6,461 nucleotides of DNA from Halovenus sp. Lineage in GTDB: Archaea > Halobacteriota > Halobacteria > Halobacteriales > Haloarculaceae. The notes beneath the pieces are model-generated. The model made no database searches. It saw nothing but the letters and a program-made list of their open reading frames with translations, and was not told where the DNA came from. Below, piece after piece: positions 1 through 6,461 of the stretch. Made by a program: the position numbers and the translations under genes. Where the stretch lies: NCBI GenBank assembly GCA_003551265.1, contig PUMG01000072.1, positions 1 through 6,461 of the forward strand, given 5' to 3'. Position 1 is the first letter of the stretch; every line of letters begins with the position of its first letter.

Positions 1-2
1 GG

Positions 3-167
3 CTCGCGCTGTTCGACTCGACGCTCATCTACGCCGTGATGTCCCTCGCGCTGGGGGCGTTCGCCGCCGGTAGAGTCCTCGGCGCAGACCGCTACATCGA
101 ACAGCTCGAAATCGGTGGGGTCGCGCTCGTCGAGCGGTATCCGAAACTCAGGTATCTGCTCGGGTAG
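3..167 (+). CDS. C-terminal end of a small membrane protein, possibly DoxX family (partial)
   Basis: An open frame enters from the left edge and ends at TAG 165-167, giving 54 residues. What is visible is one hydrophobic helix with small residues (about residues 8-26, TLIYAVMSLALGAFAAGRV) followed by a charged tail that runs LGADRYIEQLE and ends VERYPKLRYLLG. A last membrane helix followed by a 'GxDxYIEQ ... YPxLRYLLG'-like tail recalls the C-terminus of haloarchaeal DoxX-type membrane proteins, which are four-helix proteins loosely tied to quinone-linked oxidation. That link rests on memory of the tail only and is tentative; it could be another small membrane protein. The start and most of the gene lie outside the window. 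The gene lies 66 nt upstream of guaB in the same direction, but guaB appears to have its own promoter. Confidence 0.5.
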   Translation, partial: LALFDSTLIYAVMSLALGAFAAGRVLGADRYIEQLEIGGVALVERYPKLRYLLG

Positions 168-205
168 CACGAAACTACATGGAGCGAATCGGCGTCTCGC
201 AATGC

Positions 206-213
206 TTTTCAAA
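206..213 (+). promoter_or_regulatory. TATA-like box of the guaB promoter (leaderless start)
   Basis: The AT-rich octamer TTTTCAAA stands out in GC-rich DNA. Its centre is about 24 nt before the guaB ATG at 234, close to the usual 25-27 nt distance from an archaeal TATA box to the transcription start. No GGAGG-like motif precedes the ATG, where the sequence reads GTTAGACGGTTTAC. Together these suggest transcription starts at or within a few bases of the start codon, giving a leaderless mRNA, which is common in haloarchaea. The preceding bases (CGCAATGC) are only a weak match to a BRE. Inferred from position and composition. Confidence 0.5.
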
Positions 214-233
214 TCCCACGTTAGACGGTTTAC

Positions 234-1715
234 ATGGCGAACGATTTCGACTCCTTCTCGGAGAAACTCCGCGTTGAGGAGGCGCTGACATTCGACGACG
301 TGTTGCTTCGACCGAAAGAAAGTAGCGTCGAGCCGGATGAGGCGAGTACGGCAACCAGAGTCTCGACAAGCGTCGAGCTGACAGTTCCTGTCCTTTCAGC
401 AGCGATGGACACCGTCACCGAGAGCAACATGGCGATTGCGATGGCCCGCCACGGCGGACTTGGCGTGTTGCACCGTAACATGAGCATCGACCAGATGGTC
501 GAGGAGATAGACCGCGTCAAGCGAGCCGACGAACTCATCATTCCGCTCGAAGAGGTCGTCACGGTCGACCCGGAGATGAGCGTCCGCGAGGCAGACAGCC
601 GGATGGAACGAGAGGGCGTCGGGGGCGCACCGGTCATCAACACGAACGGCGAGGTACTCGGAATCATCTCCTCGACCGACGTCCGGCCTCACCTGGAAGT
701 GGGAGAGAGTGACCCGGTCAGCGAGGCGATGACGGACGAGGTCATCACGGCACCACAGGACATCGACCCCCGCGAGGCGTTCGATATGATGTACGAGCAC
801 AAAATAGAGCGCGTCCCCGTCGTCGACGAGGAGAATCTGCTGGTCGGGCTGGTGACGATGCAGGGGATTCTCCAGCGCCGGGAGTTCGACGAGGCTGCGC
901 GCGACGAGGGAGGTCACCTGCGAGTCGGTGTGGCGGTCGGGCCGTTCGAACTCGACCGCGCACAGGCTGCCGACGACGCTGGCGCAGACATCCTGTTTAT
1001 CGACTGCGCGCACGCACACAACCGCAACGTCATCGAGAGTGCCCGCGACATCAAATCGAAGGTCGGTGCCGACGTCGTCGTCGGCAACATCGGCACGCGC
1101 GAGGCCGCAGCGGCAGTCGTCGACTTCGCTGACGGCGTGAAAGTCGGCATCGGCCCGGGGTCGATCTGTACGACTCGCGTGGTGACGGGGGCAGGGATGC
1201 CACAGATTTCGGCCATCGCTCAGGTTGCAGATGTCGCCAGCCAGCACAAGGTTCCGGTCATAGCCGACGGCGGCATCCGCTACTCCGGCGACGCCATCAA
1301 AGCTATCGCGGCCGGTGCAGACGCCATCATGCTCGGCTCGTACTTCGCCGGGACTGACGAGGCTCCCGGGCGCGTCATCATCATGAACGGCAAGAAGTAC
1401 AAGCAGTACCGGGGAATGGGAAGCGTCGGCGCGATGAAATCGGGCGGTGGTGACCGCTACTTCAAAGACGACACCGACGAAGAGTTCGTCCCGGAAGGGG
1501 TCGAAGCAGCGACCCCGTACAAAGGGACGCTCGAGTCCGAGCTGCACCAGCTCGTCGGCGGGATGCAGTCGGGCATGGGCTACGTCGGTGCTGATTCGAT
1601 CCCCGAGTTCAAAGAGCGCGCCGAGTTCGTCCGGGTCTCTCCGGCAGGTCAGCAAGAGGGCCACCCACACGACGTCGTCATCACCGACGAAGCACCGAAC
1701 TACAGTCCCGAATGA
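234..1715 (+). CDS. guaB: IMP dehydrogenase (two CBS domains)
   Basis: Oxidises IMP to XMP with NAD+, the committed step to guanine nucleotides, in the cytoplasm. The 493 residues match the usual bacterial/archaeal length. The N-terminal barrel strand reads [10 protein letters not shown] (18-27) and [13 protein letters not shown] (51-63). Two CBS domains are inserted at about 96-215 ([34 protein letters not shown]). The barrel then resumes with the catalytic loop [11 protein letters not shown] (catalytic Cys312), the phosphate-binding region [11 protein letters not shown] (343-353), [12 protein letters not shown] (368-379) and [10 protein letters not shown]. The flap carries the Arg408-Tyr409 dyad (GGGDRYF) and Glu421. 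Active-site residues are therefore intact. The NAD-site loop reads DCAHAHN (257-263) where bacteria usually have D-x-A-H-G-H-S. The ATG at 234 is chosen because the family N-terminus fits and a TATA-like box lies about 25 nt upstream. The CBS pair is the usual site of nucleotide regulation in the family. The stop overlaps the start of the next gene. Confidence 0.97.
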   Translation: MANDFDSFSEKLRVEEALTFDDVLLRPKESSVEPDEASTATRVSTSVELTVPVLSAAMDTVTESNMAIAMARHGGLGVLHRNMSIDQMVEEIDRVKRADELIIPLEEVVTVDPEMSVREADSRMEREGVGGAPVINTNGEVLGIISSTDVRPHLEVGESDPVSEAMTDEVITAPQDIDPREAFDMMYEHKIERVPVVDEENLLVGLVTMQGILQRREFDEAARDEGGHLRVGVAVGPFELDRAQAADDAGADILFIDCAHAHNRNVIESARDIKSKVGADVVVGNIGTREAAAAVVDFADGVKVGIGPGSICTTRVVTGAGMPQISAIAQVADVASQHKVPVIADGGIRYSGDAIKAIAAGADAIMLGSYFAGTDEAPGRVIIMNGKKYKQYRGMGSVGAMKSGGGDRYFKDDTDEEFVPEGVEAATPYKGTLESELHQLVGGMQSGMGYVGADSIPEFKERAEFVRVSPAGQQEGHPHDVVITDEAPNYSPE

Positions 1716-2161
1716 CGACGATTCGGCAAATTTCGGGTGATGGCGACCTCACAGACGCATTCGCAGTCCGCCACGACGTGTTCATCGAAGAGCAAGGCGT
1801 CGACACTGGTGAGGAGTTCGACGGCAAAGACGAATCGGCCACCCACTTCGTCAGCTATCTCGAAAACGAGCCAGTCGGGACGCTTCGTGTTCGCTTTCCC
1901 GACGCAGCGGTGGCGAAAGTCGAACGCGTCGCCGTTGTAAAACGGTACCGGAGACAGGGGTTCGGGCAACAGCTGATGGAAGCAGCCGAAGCGCACGCGA
2001 GCGAACAGCCCTGTCAGCAGGTCCTGCTACACGCACAGACCGCAGTCGAAGCGTTCTACGAACGACTCGGATACGAAACCGTCAGCGATGTCTTCGACGA
2101 GGCCGGGATACCACACGTCAAGATGAGAAAACAGCTCCAGAGCTGTGGCGAGAATTGCTGA
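1712..2161 (+). CDS. GNAT family N-acetyltransferase, ElaA/YjcF-like
   Basis: A 149-residue single-domain acetyltransferase expected to move an acetyl group from acetyl-CoA to an unknown acceptor in the cytoplasm. The N-terminus AFAVRHDVFIEEQGV (16-30) is the hallmark of the ElaA/YjcF branch. Strand 4 and the acetyl-CoA pyrophosphate loop follow as VERVAVVKRYRRQGFGQQL (70-88), with the R/Q-x-x-G-x-G pattern at 80-85. The C-terminal block LLHAQTAVEAFYERLGYETV (105-124) and FDEAGIPHVKM (128-138) also fits this branch. The ATG overlaps the guaB TGA as ATGA, and no ribosome binding site is visible before it, so translation probably depends on ribosomes finishing guaB. This is the only start that keeps the conserved N-terminus. 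Cys145 and Cys149 sit in a short tail after the domain. The substrate is unknown; being coupled to guaB does not prove a role in purine metabolism. Confidence 0.9.
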   Translation: MTTIRQISGDGDLTDAFAVRHDVFIEEQGVDTGEEFDGKDESATHFVSYLENEPVGTLRVRFPDAAVAKVERVAVVKRYRRQGFGQQLMEAAEAHASEQPCQQVLLHAQTAVEAFYERLGYETVSDVFDEAGIPHVKMRKQLQSCGENC

Positions 2162-2198
2162 ACAGGTCCGATACTCCCTCGATACCGGTCGACGGAAG

Positions 2199-3509
2199 CT
2201 ACTCAGATTCCGGTTCGAGTTCTTCGTGGAGGAACGGTTTCGCGTCAGCACCGGCGTAGGTGTCGACAAGGTGGCCGTCACCTTCGAGGGAGAACTGGTA
2301 GGTGGTGAGTCCGTCGAGACCGACCGGTCCTCTCGCGTGTATCTTGCCGGTGCTGATGCCGACTTCTGCACCCAGGCCGTAGCGGTACCCGTCACTGAAG
2401 CGGGTCGAGGCGTTGTGCATGACGCTCGAAGAGTCCAGACTGCGCATGAACCGCTGTGCACGGTCGTCGCTGTCGGTTACTATCGACTCGGTGTGTTTCG
2501 AACCGTGGGTGGTGATGTGTTCGACCGCCGAAGCGAGTGAGTCGACGACCCGTATCGAAACCACGAGGTCGCCGTACTCCGTCTTCCAGTCTTCAGCTGT
2601 GGCAGTTTCTGCATCGATGATGTCTCTGGTACGTTCGTCACCTCGTATCTCCACGCCCGCATCTTCGTAGCGTTCGGCAATCACAGGCAGGAACTCCGCA
2701 GCAACCGCCTCGTGTACCAGTAGCGTCTCAACTGCGTTGCACACAGCCGGATACTGCACCTTCGCGTCGTAGGCGATGTCGACAGCCATCGACAGGTCGC
2801 TTTCTGCGTCGACGTAGACGTGACAGATACCCTCGGCGTGGCCGAGCACAGGAATGCTCGTGTTGTCCTGGATGTAGCGGACGAACGCTGAGCTCCCACG
2901 TGGCATCACGAGGTCGATCTTGTCATCCATGCCGAGCAACTCGTCGACATCAGCCCGTGCTTCGATGAGCTGTACCCACCCATCGGGCATCTCTGCACTC
3001 GCCTCGCGAATGTGCTCGAACAGGACACGGTTCGTCTTGCTCGCCTCACTTCCGCCTTTCAGGATGACCGCATTCCCCGACCGGAGACAGAGCGACGCAA
3101 TCTGGACGAGTGCGTCGGGACGCGACTCGAAGATGGACCCGACGACGCCGAGTGGAACGCTTCGTTTGGAGAGCGTCAGACCCTCGTCGAGACGTCTGGC
3201 GGCGAGCGTCCGTCCCAGCGGGTCGCGCTGGTCGGCAACGCTGTGTACCATGTCGACGATGCTCTGCAGTTTCGTCGGTGTCAGTTCGAGACGGTCGACC
3301 AGCACCTGTGAGTACTCGCCAGCCTCCAGCAGTTCTTCAGCACGCTCGACGTCGGTATCGTTTGCGTCGAGGATCTCTTCCTGAGCGTCGTCGATTGCGT
3401 CGGCGATGGCTCGAAGCGCGCCTGCTCTGTCGGCGTCTGAGCGCGAGGCGAGTTGCAATGCAGCACGCTGGGCAGCCGAGACTTTCTCGGCGGTCGTCTG
3501 TTCACTCAT
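2199..3509 (-). CDS. proA: Gamma-glutamyl phosphate reductase
   Basis: Reduces gamma-glutamyl phosphate with NADPH to glutamate 5-semialdehyde, the second step of proline synthesis, in the cytoplasm. The 436 residues match the family length and the aldehyde dehydrogenase fold. Seen in order: [18 protein letters not shown] (123-140), the cofactor-site segment [12 protein letters not shown] (145-156), the catalytic cysteine in [15 protein letters not shown] (Cys257), and the C-terminal signature [16 protein letters not shown] (369-384) followed by [16 protein letters not shown] (391-406). An in-frame GTG at 3518 would add three residues. The ATG at 3509 is preferred because GGTGA lies 5 nt upstream and the ATG forms the same 8-nt overlap seen at the proC-proB junction. 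It is the last gene of the proCBA operon and converges with the acetyltransferase gene. No defect seen. Confidence 0.96.
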   Translation of the reverse strand: MSEQTTAEKVSAAQRAALQLASRSDADRAGALRAIADAIDDAQEEILDANDTDVERAEELLEAGEYSQVLVDRLELTPTKLQSIVDMVHSVADQRDPLGRTLAARRLDEGLTLSKRSVPLGVVGSIFESRPDALVQIASLCLRSGNAVILKGGSEASKTNRVLFEHIREASAEMPDGWVQLIEARADVDELLGMDDKIDLVMPRGSSAFVRYIQDNTSIPVLGHAEGICHVYVDAESDLSMAVDIAYDAKVQYPAVCNAVETLLVHEAVAAEFLPVIAERYEDAGVEIRGDERTRDIIDAETATAEDWKTEYGDLVVSIRVVDSLASAVEHITTHGSKHTESIVTDSDDRAQRFMRSLDSSSVMHNASTRFSDGYRYGLGAEVGISTGKIHARGPVGLDGLTTYQFSLEGDGHLVDTYAGADAKPFLHEELEPESE

Positions 3510-4332
3510 GTGAGTCACCGTTGGCAGGGAGAAACAGCGTTCCGACGGGCTTCAGCGTGACGATTCTTTCGAGTACGTCGCCGTCTGCAGAGTTGGCGAT
3601 AACTGCGGGTATTCCCTGTTCGCTCACCCGCCGTGCTCCTTCGACTTTCGTTCGGATGCCGCCGAAGGTCGCTCGTGCACTCTGGTCGATTAACTCGTGA
3701 ATCTCGTCGTAGTTCGTGCCGACGACCTCGACCAGTTCGGCGTCGGGGTCGGTCTTTGGGTTGCCCGTGTAGACGCCGTTGACGTCTGTGAGCGTGACGA
3801 GTAAGTCAGCGTCGAGTCCGAGCGCAACCGAGGCCGAGAGCATGTCGTTGTCCCCAATCTGAATCTCGCTCGTCGCGACGGCGTCGTTCTCGTTGATAAT
3901 CGGAACGATGTCCCAGGAGAGCAGCGTCTCGATAGTGTTCTGAACGTTCCTGAATCGTCGCGGGTGTTCGAGGTCTTGCTGTGTCAACAGCAACTGGGCG
4001 GCTTTCCGGTCGTAGCGCTCGAAGCTCTCGGTGTACCGGCGGATGAGATGTGGCTGACCGACGGTCGACAGCGCCTGTGACTCCTCGACGCTGTCGTGTG
4101 TGTAGCCGACGCGACCGATACCTGCACCAATCGCTCCAGACGAGACCAGAAGTACGTCGATGTCGCGTTCGACCATCGTCATTACGTCGTCGACGAGCGC
4201 GTTCACTTTGTCATCGTCGAGATGTGAGTCATCGTCAGTGAGCGAGTTCGTCCCGGCTTTGACCACGACCCGTTTTGCCGAGGCTGCGCGCTGTCGTGCC
4301 TCCTCGACTGTGTCGAGTTCGACGTCACTCAT
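3502..4332 (-). CDS. proB: Glutamate 5-kinase (kinase domain only, no PUA domain)
   Basis: Phosphorylates glutamate on its gamma-carboxyl with ATP, the first and usually feedback-controlled step of proline synthesis. The 276 residues form one amino acid kinase domain: [10 protein letters not shown] (22-31), [17 protein letters not shown] (61-77), [21 protein letters not shown] (143-163), [15 protein letters not shown] (178-192) and [12 protein letters not shown] (224-235). By eye Asp120 (LTQQD) aligns with E. coli ProB Asp107, where feedback-resistant changes are known, and Glu156 aligns with E. coli Glu143. Proline inhibition may therefore be kept. The protein ends soon after VGTLFLPAN, so the C-terminal PUA domain of the 367-residue E. 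coli enzyme is absent. The ATG at 4332 is chosen over the longer frame to 4380 because GAGGT lies 5 nt upstream and the kinase motif then starts at a normal distance. It overlaps both neighbours by 8 nt. Confidence 0.95.
   Translation of the reverse strand: MSDVELDTVEEARQRAASAKRVVVKAGTNSLTDDDSHLDDDKVNALVDDVMTMVERDIDVLLVSSGAIGAGIGRVGYTHDSVEESQALSTVGQPHLIRRYTESFERYDRKAAQLLLTQQDLEHPRRFRNVQNTIETLLSWDIVPIINENDAVATSEIQIGDNDMLSASVALGLDADLLVTLTDVNGVYTGNPKTDPDAELVEVVGTNYDEIHELIDQSARATFGGIRTKVEGARRVSEQGIPAVIANSADGDVLERIVTLKPVGTLFLPANGDSHE
3515..3519 (-). promoter_or_regulatory. Ribosome binding site of proA
   Basis: On the minus strand GGTGA stands 5 nt before the ATG at 3509. It matches part of the archaeal anti-Shine-Dalgarno complement GGAGGTGA. 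It lies inside the last codons of proB and supports the ATG at 3509 over the GTG at 3518, whose upstream sequence (CCTGCCAAC) has no such motif. Confidence 0.6.
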
Positions 4333-5101
4333 TTGCGACCTCTTTCGAGAGTTCGGCCGCTCGCTCTGCGGTCGCATCAACCGCCTCCATCATCGCCTCC
4401 TCAACCTCGTGTTCACGCAGAACGGCCATCCCTTCGATGGTCGTGCCGCCCGGCGTACAGACGGCGTCTATCAACTCGTCGAGGTTCGCATCCGACTGGA
4501 GAACAATCTCTGCTGCCCCTTTGAACGTCTGTGCGGCGAGTACTTCGGCGTCGTCAGGGTCGAATCCGCCCTCGATTCCTGCCTCCACCAGCGCCTTGAT
4601 GACGTAGAATGCGAACGCGGGCGCGCTCCCGTTGACCGCAGTCGCAGTATGCATGTTCCGTTCGTTGACTTCGACTGCGATACCCACGTTCGAGAGTAAC
4701 TCCCGCAGTTCATTGTCGATACCGTCGCCAGTCATCGCGGCGGCCATCAGCCCCCACTCCGCCGCGAGATTCGGCATCAGTCGAACCACGGCCGCTTCGG
4801 TGTAGCGCTCGACGAACTCCGTCGAGACACCGGCGGCGATGAAGACGAGCGTCTGTGACGGCGAGAGGTCGAGTTCACTCACCACCGTCTTGACGACGTC
4901 AGGTTTGACGACCACGAAGACGACGTCAGCCTCGCTGGCAGCTGCCGGGTCGGTCGACGTCGTGACATCCAGCGACGCGATTGTCCCGAGTGCTCTCGGG
5001 TTCACGTCACAGACGGTTATATCCGTGTATCCTGCCCGGACCAGTCCACGAGCCAGCGCACTACCCATATGTCCACAGCCGATAATACCGATTGTGTTCA
5101 T
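4325..5101 (-). CDS. proC: Pyrroline-5-carboxylate reductase
   Basis: Reduces 1-pyrroline-5-carboxylate to proline with NAD(P)H, the last step of the pathway, in the cytoplasm. The 258 residues are near the family norm (about 260-280). The N-terminal Rossmann fold opens with [20 protein letters not shown], glycines at 8, 10 and 13, and the second strand ends CDVNPRA (31-37). The middle has [10 protein letters not shown] (61-70) and [13 protein letters not shown] (105-117). The helical C-terminal dimer domain has [20 protein letters not shown] (153-172) and the family signature [10 protein letters not shown] (216-225). The open frame runs upstream to 5155, but the 18 extra residues (WVWW...) are not typical, and the Rossmann motif must sit at the very N-terminus, so the ATG at 5101 is chosen. 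It is the first gene of the proCBA operon, so the last enzyme of the pathway is encoded first. Cofactor preference cannot be told by eye. Confidence 0.95.
   Translation of the reverse strand: MNTIGIIGCGHMGSALARGLVRAGYTDITVCDVNPRALGTIASLDVTTSTDPAAASEADVVFVVVKPDVVKTVVSELDLSPSQTLVFIAAGVSTEFVERYTEAAVVRLMPNLAAEWGLMAAAMTGDGIDNELRELLSNVGIAVEVNERNMHTATAVNGSAPAFAFYVIKALVEAGIEGGFDPDDAEVLAAQTFKGAAEIVLQSDANLDELIDAVCTPGGTTIEGMAVLREHEVEEAMMEAVDATAERAAELSKEVANE
4338..4342 (-). promoter_or_regulatory. Ribosome binding site of proB
   Basis: On the minus strand GAGGT lies 5 nt before the ATG at 4332, within the final codons of proC. It is a good match to the archaeal Shine-Dalgarno core and decides the proB start. 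The 5-nt spacing is the same as that before proA. Confidence 0.65.
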
Positions 5102-5200
5102 GACTGACCGAGTGTAGATGATACACCACCATACCCATTTTGCTTCGTGCAACATACTCTCGGACGAACATCCGCGGCATTTCTCCCGCCAGTCAGTCCG
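5102..5200 (-). promoter_or_regulatory. Intergenic gap likely holding the proCBA promoter
   Basis: This 99-nt gap separates the membrane protein stop from the proC start and is more AT-rich than its surroundings near proC. On the minus strand two weak TATA candidates are seen: TGTATCAT, 17-24 nt before the ATG, and an A-rich stretch GCAAAATGG about 34-42 nt before it. Neither is a clean haloarchaeal box at the right distance for a leaderless start, and no Shine-Dalgarno site precedes the proC ATG. The position makes a promoter likely, but the exact element is not settled. Read-through from the upstream gene is the alternative. Confidence 0.35.
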
Positions 5201-6460
5201 TCACGCGAGTTGAACGTACACGCCAGCAACGAGTATCGCGTTGTACAGTCCGTGGATTGCGGCGACGACGAACAGACTTCCAGTTCGGGCGTAAATATAC
5301 CCCCACAGACACGAGAGAACGAACAACAATCCGAGGGTGACAGCTATCGCGAGCAGGTCAGCCGTCAGGTACGCTGGAACGTGGACGAGCGCGAAGATGA
5401 GACTCGCCAGCACGACCGCAATTGTCGTCGAGAACGACTCCTGGAGGTACTTCTGGATGACGTTGCGATACAGCAGTTCCTCGACCGGGCCGTTGACGAA
5501 CAACAGCAAGGGAACGAGCGCGAGCAACAGTCGCGGGTCGGCTTCTTCAGCACGAAACAGCGTGTGGTCTGCGGCGGGGAGACCCAGTCCAGAGATGACT
5601 ACCAGCCCAGCAGCCCAGACCGCGAGCGAGACAAGCACACCGGCGACGACGATGCCAGCGTCTCGGGCTGACGGAGCGTCGAGGTCGAGATAGGCAACTC
5701 CTCGTCGGGTGGCGTAAAGAAAGCCCACCGCCACCAGGACGTACCCCAGATACTCGATAACGAACAGCACTGGCAGGAGCACTTCGAGTGACCAGTTCTG
5801 TCCAGCGAGAAATGCAACCGAGAGACCCAGAGACTGTCCGATGGCGAACGAGAGAGCGGCGAGTGCCACGGCGGCGTAGACGACGAACAGTCGGTCAGGA
5901 CGGTGTCTGTCACGGCCGTATCCACCCAGCCGAGTGATTGCGTACCGGCGCGAGCCATCAGCGAGGACGACCAGGAAGGCGGCGAACAGCGCGACCGTTC
6001 CCAGACGAGCAGGTGTCGACAGCGGTGATTCCGGACTGCCCGCGAGAAACGCAACGGCTATCGAGAACACCATCAGAAAGAGCGTGAGTCCGCCGTGGAC
6101 CAGCGCCGCGACGACTGAGGGAGCAAGCGTCTCGATGCTGTCGAACACCTCGATAGTCTCGAACTTCGGCAGCGCGGAGCCGATACCGAGCGCGAACGAA
6201 CTGCTCAGAACCACGAGTGCAAGGAGAAACCCGCTGACCAGCACGACCAGTTGCGGGGCGAACAGCGGTTCGAGCGGACCGAGTATTCTGCCAGCAGTGA
6301 CTGCAAACACGGAGAGGCCGGCAACGACGAGGACGAAACCAGTGCCAATTCCGGCGAGCAAGCGGGCGTGAACAAACGTTCGAGCAGAGGTATCTGCGAG
6401 GACCAGCTGTGAGAGCATCGCTCCTTCGGTTCCGAGAGGGTTGAGACAGAAGATGGCACC
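5201..6460 (-). CDS. Probable ABC-2 permease-like / CPBP (CAAX protease-like) fusion membrane protein (N-terminus cut)
   Basis: The frame is open to the right edge, giving 420 codons (419 residues plus the stop). Numbering here is from an internal ATG at 6418, which gives 405 residues. The C-terminal third is a CPBP domain, a family of intramembrane glutamate-type proteases and scaffold proteins. All three conserved motifs are visible: EELLYR (313-318), FALVH (342-346) and HGLYN (389-393). Before it are about 300 residues with roughly seven hydrophobic segments, for example near 17-43, 51-80, 97-127, 138-153, 176-200, 212-236 and 254-280. The first part, CLNPLGTEGAMLSQLVL, then FVHARLLAG and later ALPKFE, resembles the C-terminal half of haloarchaeal ABC-2 type permeases. 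The permease-like residues continue upstream of the 6418 ATG, so that ATG is probably internal and the gene starts outside the window. The CPBP call is firm, the permease call is from memory. Substrate and protease activity are unknown. Confidence 0.8.
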   Translation of the reverse strand, partial: GAIFCLNPLGTEGAMLSQLVLADTSARTFVHARLLAGIGTGFVLVVAGLSVFAVTAGRILGPLEPLFAPQLVVLVSGFLLALVVLSSSFALGIGSALPKFETIEVFDSIETLAPSVVAALVHGGLTLFLMVFSIAVAFLAGSPESPLSTPARLGTVALFAAFLVVLADGSRRYAITRLGGYGRDRHRPDRLFVVYAAVALAALSFAIGQSLGLSVAFLAGQNWSLEVLLPVLFVIEYLGYVLVAVGFLYATRRGVAYLDLDAPSARDAGIVVAGVLVSLAVWAAGLVVISGLGLPAADHTLFRAEEADPRLLLALVPLLLFVNGPVEELLYRNVIQKYLQESFSTTIAVVLASLIFALVHVPAYLTADLLAIAVTLGLLFVLSCLWGYIYARTGSLFVVAAIHGLYNAILVAGVYVQLA

Positions 6461-6461
6461 C

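Noticed and set aside
396..1670. A 424-codon open frame on the minus strand opposite guaB
   Set aside because: It lies wholly opposite a gene with intact catalytic motifs. Its translation is a low-complexity mix rich in Asp, Val, Arg and His with no recognisable motif, which is the usual shadow of GC-rich codons.
2164..2190. Imperfect inverted repeat around CCGATA / TACCGG between the convergent genes
   Set aside because: It has a mismatch in a 6-bp stem and no adjacent T-tract, so it is likely chance in GC-rich DNA.
3510..3518. GTG at 3518 as the start of proA
   Set aside because: It would add only three residues and has no ribosome binding site, while the ATG at 3509 has GGTGA at 5 nt and matches the proC-proB junction.
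4333..4380. Longer proB beginning at 4380
   Set aside because: The 16 added residues (MMRPQSERP...) would lie wholly inside proC and are not typical. The ATG at 4332 has a good ribosome binding site.
5102..5155. Longer proC beginning at 5155
   Set aside because: The Rossmann motif of ProC belongs at the extreme N-terminus. The added residues look like translated promoter sequence.
5161..5174. Small inverted repeat (CGGA-N6-TCCG) downstream of the membrane protein gene
   Set aside because: The stem is only 4-5 bp and no T-run follows, so it is not convincing as a terminator or operator.
5147..5671. A 174-codon open frame on the plus strand, highly charged (many Gln, Arg, Glu)
   Set aside because: It runs antisense to the CPBP domain with its conserved motifs, and its composition is what hydrophobic codons give on the opposite strand.
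6416..6418. ATG at 6418 as the true start of the membrane protein
   Set aside because: The frame is open for 14 more codons to the edge, and these residues (FCLNPLGTEGA) look like part of the permease segment. A GGAG motif lies only 2 nt from this ATG, too close for a normal site. An automatic annotation might still choose it.

Overview
The window looks like ordinary chromosomal DNA from a halophilic archaeon (class Halobacteria). The evidence is GC-rich DNA, proteins rich in Asp and Glu with little Lys, Asp codons mostly GAC, an IMP dehydrogenase gene with no Shine-Dalgarno site and a TATA-like box about 25 nt before its ATG (the haloarchaeal leaderless pattern), and GAGGT/GGTGA ribosome binding sites inside a tightly overlapping operon. 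The genus cannot be named from sequence alone. No tRNA, rRNA, CRISPR array, insertion sequence or prophage signature was seen.

Plus strand, left part: the last 54 codons of a small membrane protein, possibly DoxX-like (3-167), then a 66-nt gap with the guaB promoter, then guaB (IMP dehydrogenase, 234-1715), then a GNAT acetyltransferase of the ElaA/YjcF type (1712-2161) whose start codon overlaps the guaB stop (ATGA). Minus strand, right part, read from right to left: the C-terminal part of a polytopic membrane protein that appears to join an ABC-2 permease-like segment to a CPBP (CAAX-protease-like) domain (6460-5201), a 99-nt gap, then proC (5101-4325), proB (4332-3502) and proA (3509-2199). 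The two blocks converge with only 37 nt between the GNAT stop and the proA stop. No gene-free stretch exceeds 100 nt.

Function: proB, proA and proC encode all the enzymes needed to make proline from glutamate (glutamate 5-kinase, gamma-glutamyl phosphate reductase, pyrroline-5-carboxylate reductase; one ring closure is spontaneous). They are written in the order C-B-A and are linked by two identical 8-nt overlaps, each with its own ribosome binding site 5 nt upstream, so balanced translation is likely. guaB makes XMP for guanine nucleotides. Its coupled acetyltransferase has no known substrate.

I found no clear new system. The items most worth a second look are the apparent ABC-permease/CPBP fusion, the paired overlaps in the proline operon, and the coupling of an uncharacterised acetyltransferase to IMP dehydrogenase.
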